Source of the DNA: Pseudomonadales bacterium
GTDB taxonomy: Bacteria; Pseudomonadota; Gammaproteobacteria; Pseudomonadales; Azotimanducaceae
DNA: 46,270 nucleotides
Direction: 5' to 3'
Assembly (NCBI GenBank): GCA_007122315.1
Contig: SKUB01000319.1
Location: 1-46,270 of the forward strand
Shown: in pieces, positions 43,567 to 46,270 of the stretch
Layout of the letters: every line of letters begins with the position of its first letter
Numbering within the stretch: the stretch's first letter is position 1
Translations under genes and position numbers: made by a program
Notes under the pieces: model-generated
Database searches by the model: none
The model's input: only the letters and a program-made list of their open reading frames with translations
What the model was told of the DNA's origin: nothing

Positions 43567-44487
43567 GTGGTCGTACATCGAAGCAGTGCTGGCCTGCTGG
43601 CCGCTCTGGTCGTCGTGGTGTGCTCGTCACCGCCGGCTTACGCTGCTGTCTCGGCCCTCGGCCGACTCGAACCGCTGCACGGCATCATCCGGGTGACCGC
43701 GCCAGTCAGTCCGGAGGCGACCACGGGTATGGTCCTCGGGGAACTGCTCGTGGAGCCTGGAGACGACGTCATGCCCGGGCAGCTCATCGCGGTGACCGAA
43801 ACGGCACCCCTGCTGCGAGCCGTCCTTGCGGAGACGGAGGCCGATCAGGAGCGCGCCCGGCTCCGGGCGGTGGCGGTGGCGGGCGCAGCGGACGCGGAGT
43901 GTGTGCGGGCCGCTGTATTCCAGCGCGAGGCGGACCGCCGCAGTCGCCTGCTGCAGCAGAATCTTTCATCCGTGGAGGAGACCGAACGGGCGGTGGGCGA
44001 GGCCGACTTCCGGGTCGCGGCCTGTCGGGCGGCGCGCCTCGATGCGGACGCCAGTGAGGCCGAGGTGGCCGTGGCGTCCGCGCGGGTGAAACGCGCCAGC
44101 GCAGCCCTGGAGCGGGCCCACGTCCGGTCGCCGGTGGCGGCCCGCGTGCTCGACGTGAACGCCCGGCCCGGTGAGCTGATCGGCCGCGAAGGCATCGTCG
44201 AGCTCGGTCAGCTGGAACGCATGTACGCGATCGCCGAGGTCTATGAGACGGATATCGGCCGCGTCGCGGTGGGACAGTCGGCCAGGGTCACGAGTCGGGT
44301 ACTGCCGGCTCCGCTCGCGGGCACCGTCGAACACGTGCGGCTGCAGGTGCGCAAGCAGGACCAGCTTGGTACCGACCCGGCGGCACGCAAGGACGCCCGC
44401 ATCATCGAGGTGGAAATTCTTCTCGACGACGCCGCGTCGGCGGCGGGACTGAGCCACCTGCAGGTGGAAATCGTCATCGGCAATTGA
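43567..44487 (+). CDS. DevB-like ABC exporter membrane fusion protein
   Basis: The predicted 306-residue periplasmic adaptor has a signal anchor (about 6-28). A split biotinyl-lipoyl-like domain (HGIIRVTAPVS to LIAVTETA; then HVRSPVAARVLDVNARPGELIG) flanks a short coiled coil (about 85-170). A beta-barrel part with YAIAEVYETDIGRVAVGQ completes it. It links the inner-membrane transporter to an outer-membrane channel. GTG 43567 with GGGGA eight bases upstream is preferred, since the sequence before it is not protein-like. It is shorter than cyanobacterial DevB, chiefly in the hairpin. The three genes at 43567-46270 look like one operon. Confidence 0.82.
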   Translation: MVVHRSSAGLLAALVVVVCSSPPAYAAVSALGRLEPLHGIIRVTAPVSPEATTGMVLGELLVEPGDDVMPGQLIAVTETAPLLRAVLAETEADQERARLRAVAVAGAADAECVRAAVFQREADRRSRLLQQNLSSVEETERAVGEADFRVAACRAARLDADASEAEVAVASARVKRASAALERAHVRSPVAARVLDVNARPGELIGREGIVELGQLERMYAIAEVYETDIGRVAVGQSARVTSRVLPAPLAGTVEHVRLQVRKQDQLGTDPAARKDARIIEVEILLDDAASAAGLSHLQVEIVIGN

Positions 44488-44505
44488 TGCAGGGAAACAC
44501 AGGGA

Positions 44506-45657
44506 ATGTTCAGAGCTCCGCTCGGCTGGCAGCAGCTGCGCCACAAACCGCTGCGGTTGGTGGTCGCCGTGACCGGGATCGGATTCGCGGTGCTGCTGAT
44601 CATGATGCAGCTGGGATTCCGCTCAGCGCTGTTCGAAAGCGCGGTTCGATTCCAGGAGCGGTATCACTACGACATCGCCCTGTTCAGTCCAGACAGCGTG
44701 TTCATCGTGCGGCCGGAAGCGTTCTCCATCCGCCGCCTCTACCAGACGCTGGCGGACCCTGACGTGGACAAGGTGTCCCCGGTGTACATCTTCCCTGCGA
44801 TCTGGAAGAACCCCTGGGACAACAGTCGTCGCAGTCTCAATCTGGTCGGGTTCGACCCCGAGCACGATATTCTGGATGCCCCCGGATTCGCTGATGCCCG
44901 AATGCTGCTGCGCCGGCAGGACAGCCTCCTGTTCGACGCCCGGTCGCGACCCGAGTTCGGCCCGGTGGCCGCGCAATTCGACCCGCGTTCGCCGATCGTG
45001 ACCGAGGTCAATGATCGCGAGATTACCGTGGTCGGTCTGTTCGAGATGGGAACGTCCTTTGGCATCGACGGGACCGTCATGACCAGCGATGACAATTGGC
45101 TGCGGCTGTTCCCGGACAAGCCTCGGGATCGTATTCATCTGGGGCTGCTGCGTCTGGTGCCGGGCGCGGATCCCGAGGTGGTGCGCGATCGCTTGCGCGC
45201 CTACCTGCCCCAGGATGTGCTGGTGCTGACCAAGCCGGATTTCGTCCGCCGCGAGCAGGCCTACTGGAACTCCGCGACGCCCATCGGCTACGTGTTCGCG
45301 TTCGGCGCCATCATGGGCTTCGTGGTCGGCGGCATCATCGTCTATCAGATCCTGTTCGCGGACGTCTCCGAGCATCTGGACGAGTACGCCACGCTGCGGG
45401 CGCTGGGTTATCCGCCTCTGTTCGTGGCCGGCATCGTACTGCAGCAGGCAGCGGTGCTCGCCGTGCTCGGCTATCTGCCGGGACTGCTGCTCGTGCACTT
45501 TCTCTATCAGGTCACCGCCAACGCCACCTTTCTGCCGCTTTACGTCACCCTCGATCGCGCGCTCGTCGTGTTGCTGATGACGCTGGCCATGTGCGGCATT
45601 TCCGCGCTGTTGGCGGTGCGCAAGGTGTGGAAGGTCGACCCGGCGGAGGTGTTCTGA
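44506..45657 (+). CDS. DevC-like ABC transporter permease
   Basis: The 383-residue protein has a FtsX/MacB-type layout: one N-terminal helix (about 18-40), a periplasmic domain of roughly 210 residues, then three helices (about 262-284, 305-330 and 345-366). It begins PLGWQQLRHKPLRLVVAVTGIGFAVLL and ends with cytoplasmic KVWKVDPAEVF. LDEYATLRALGY is the coupling segment. DevC proteins export glycolipids in cyanobacteria; the substrate here is unknown. It overlaps the ATPase gene as TGATG. Confidence 0.9.
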   Translation: MFRAPLGWQQLRHKPLRLVVAVTGIGFAVLLIMMQLGFRSALFESAVRFQERYHYDIALFSPDSVFIVRPEAFSIRRLYQTLADPDVDKVSPVYIFPAIWKNPWDNSRRSLNLVGFDPEHDILDAPGFADARMLLRRQDSLLFDARSRPEFGPVAAQFDPRSPIVTEVNDREITVVGLFEMGTSFGIDGTVMTSDDNWLRLFPDKPRDRIHLGLLRLVPGADPEVVRDRLRAYLPQDVLVLTKPDFVRREQAYWNSATPIGYVFAFGAIMGFVVGGIIVYQILFADVSEHLDEYATLRALGYPPLFVAGIVLQQAAVLAVLGYLPGLLLVHFLYQVTANATFLPLYVTLDRALVVLLMTLAMCGISALLAVRKVWKVDPAEVF

Positions 45658-46270
45658 TGGCATCGGACGACGTACCCGTCCGGGTGCGGAGGCTCAATCA
45701 CTATTACGGCCGCGGCGCGCTACGCAAGCAGATCCTGTTCGAGATCGACACCGAGATTCAGCGCGGGGAGATCGTCATTGCCACGGGCCCCTCCGGATCC
45801 GGCAAGACCACGCTGCTGACACTCATCGGAGCCCTGCGTTCGGCGCAGGAGGGTAGCGTCATGGTGCTCGGCCAGGAACTCGCGGGCGCCTCGCCACGGG
45901 TCCTCGAGTCCGTCCGCCGGCAGATCGGATTCATCTTTCAGCAGCACAATCTCATTGCCTCGTTGAGCGCATTGGAGAACGTGGAGCTCGGTCTGCGCGT
46001 GACGCGGCGCTACCGCGGAGCTGCGCTGCGGCGCACGGCCCGGGACATGCTTGCCGCCGTGGGCCTCGCGGAGCGCATGGGCTATCGAGCCGAGTCGCTC
46101 TCCGGCGGCCAGCGCCAGCGCGTGGCCATAGCCAGGGCGCTCGCCGCAAAGCCGGCCATGGTGCTCGCGGATGAACCCACCGCATCCCTGGACAGCAGTT
46201 CGGGTCGCGAAGTCGTGGATCGGATGCAGGATCTCGCCCGCAGCCAGGGCACCACGATTCTCATGGTCAC
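45657..46270 (+). CDS. DevA-like ABC transporter ATPase (3' end cut by window)
   Basis: The start overlaps the permease stop (TGATG) and at least 204 residues are present. Walker A is GPSGSGKTT, the Q-loop FIFQQHNL, the signature LSGGQRQRVAIARAL and Walker B MVLADEPTASLD, all of the MacB/LolD/DevA subfamily. The frame is open at the right edge in TTILMVT, just before the expected switch His. It would energise export through the DevB/DevC-like partners. Confidence 0.93.
   Translation, partial: MASDDVPVRVRRLNHYYGRGALRKQILFEIDTEIQRGEIVIATGPSGSGKTTLLTLIGALRSAQEGSVMVLGQELAGASPRVLESVRRQIGFIFQQHNLIASLSALENVELGLRVTRRYRGAALRRTARDMLAAVGLAERMGYRAESLSGGQRQRVAIARALAAKPAMVLADEPTASLDSSSGREVVDRMQDLARSQGTTILMV

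Overview
The window is one continuous stretch of GC-rich, gene-dense bacterial chromosome, by eye roughly two thirds G+C. The run smc-zipA-ligA, a nine-gene System I cytochrome c maturation operon, PhoPQ-type two-component genes and class II PyrC-type dihydroorotase point to a gammaproteobacterium. A PEP-CTERM-like secreted protein and a paired acyl-CoA dehydrogenase cluster suggest an environmental, aerobic or respiring lineage. I cannot name the genus. I saw no tRNA, rRNA, CRISPR array, prophage or insertion sequence.

Layout. 1-2541: a partial glyoxalase-like gene (minus), a Crp/Fnr-type regulator and a PEP-CTERM-like exported protein that ends at a clear intrinsic terminator. 2715-10332: ccmABCDEFGHI, almost all coupled by 4-base overlaps. 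It covers haem export (CcmABCD), the haem chaperone (CcmE), the ligase (CcmF), apocytochrome thiol reduction (CcmG, CcmH) and apocytochrome delivery (CcmI). 10358-17768: smc, zipA, ligA and a lytic-transglycosylase-like lipoprotein (chromosome segregation, division, replication and wall). 18073-20190: a DinG-type iron-sulfur helicase. 20263-26065: an unrecognised membrane protein, then a minus-strand pair (M16 lipoprotein peptidase and an eIF-2B-like protein) and a P-loop glycerate-kinase-like gene. 26122-28469: a PepSY protein, an OmpR-type regulator and a PhoQ-like kinase.

28685-31779 (minus): a small CPXCG zinc-ribbon-like protein, a large DUF349 coiled-coil protein and a double CDGSH iron-sulfur protein. 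31801-37135: an enoyl-CoA hydratase (minus) divergent from two adjacent acyl-CoA dehydrogenases, an alpha/beta hydrolase, a tiny extremely acidic protein and a nitroreductase. This looks like an acyl-CoA beta-oxidation locus of unknown substrate. 37151-39440: a PLP class V aminotransferase/desulfurase-like enzyme divergent from an Lrp/AsnC regulator, with inverted repeats between them. 39469-43354 (minus): pyrC, a redoxin and a DsbD/ScsB-like thiol-disulfide transporter, with the redoxin and transporter overlapping. 43567-46270: a DevBCA-type ABC exporter cut by the window edge.

Most of the window is conventional. The points that most deserve a second look are: the two tandem C-terminal domains in CcmI; a nine-residue Crp/Fnr peptide repeated 1.1 kb downstream with only silent changes; a GTGGGAGC palindromic intergenic repeat family; a perfect 10-bp hairpin just before a 70-residue protein that is half Asp/Glu; the PEP-CTERM-like tail with PGP in place of PEP; and a DinG gene whose -10 box lies almost on its start codon.
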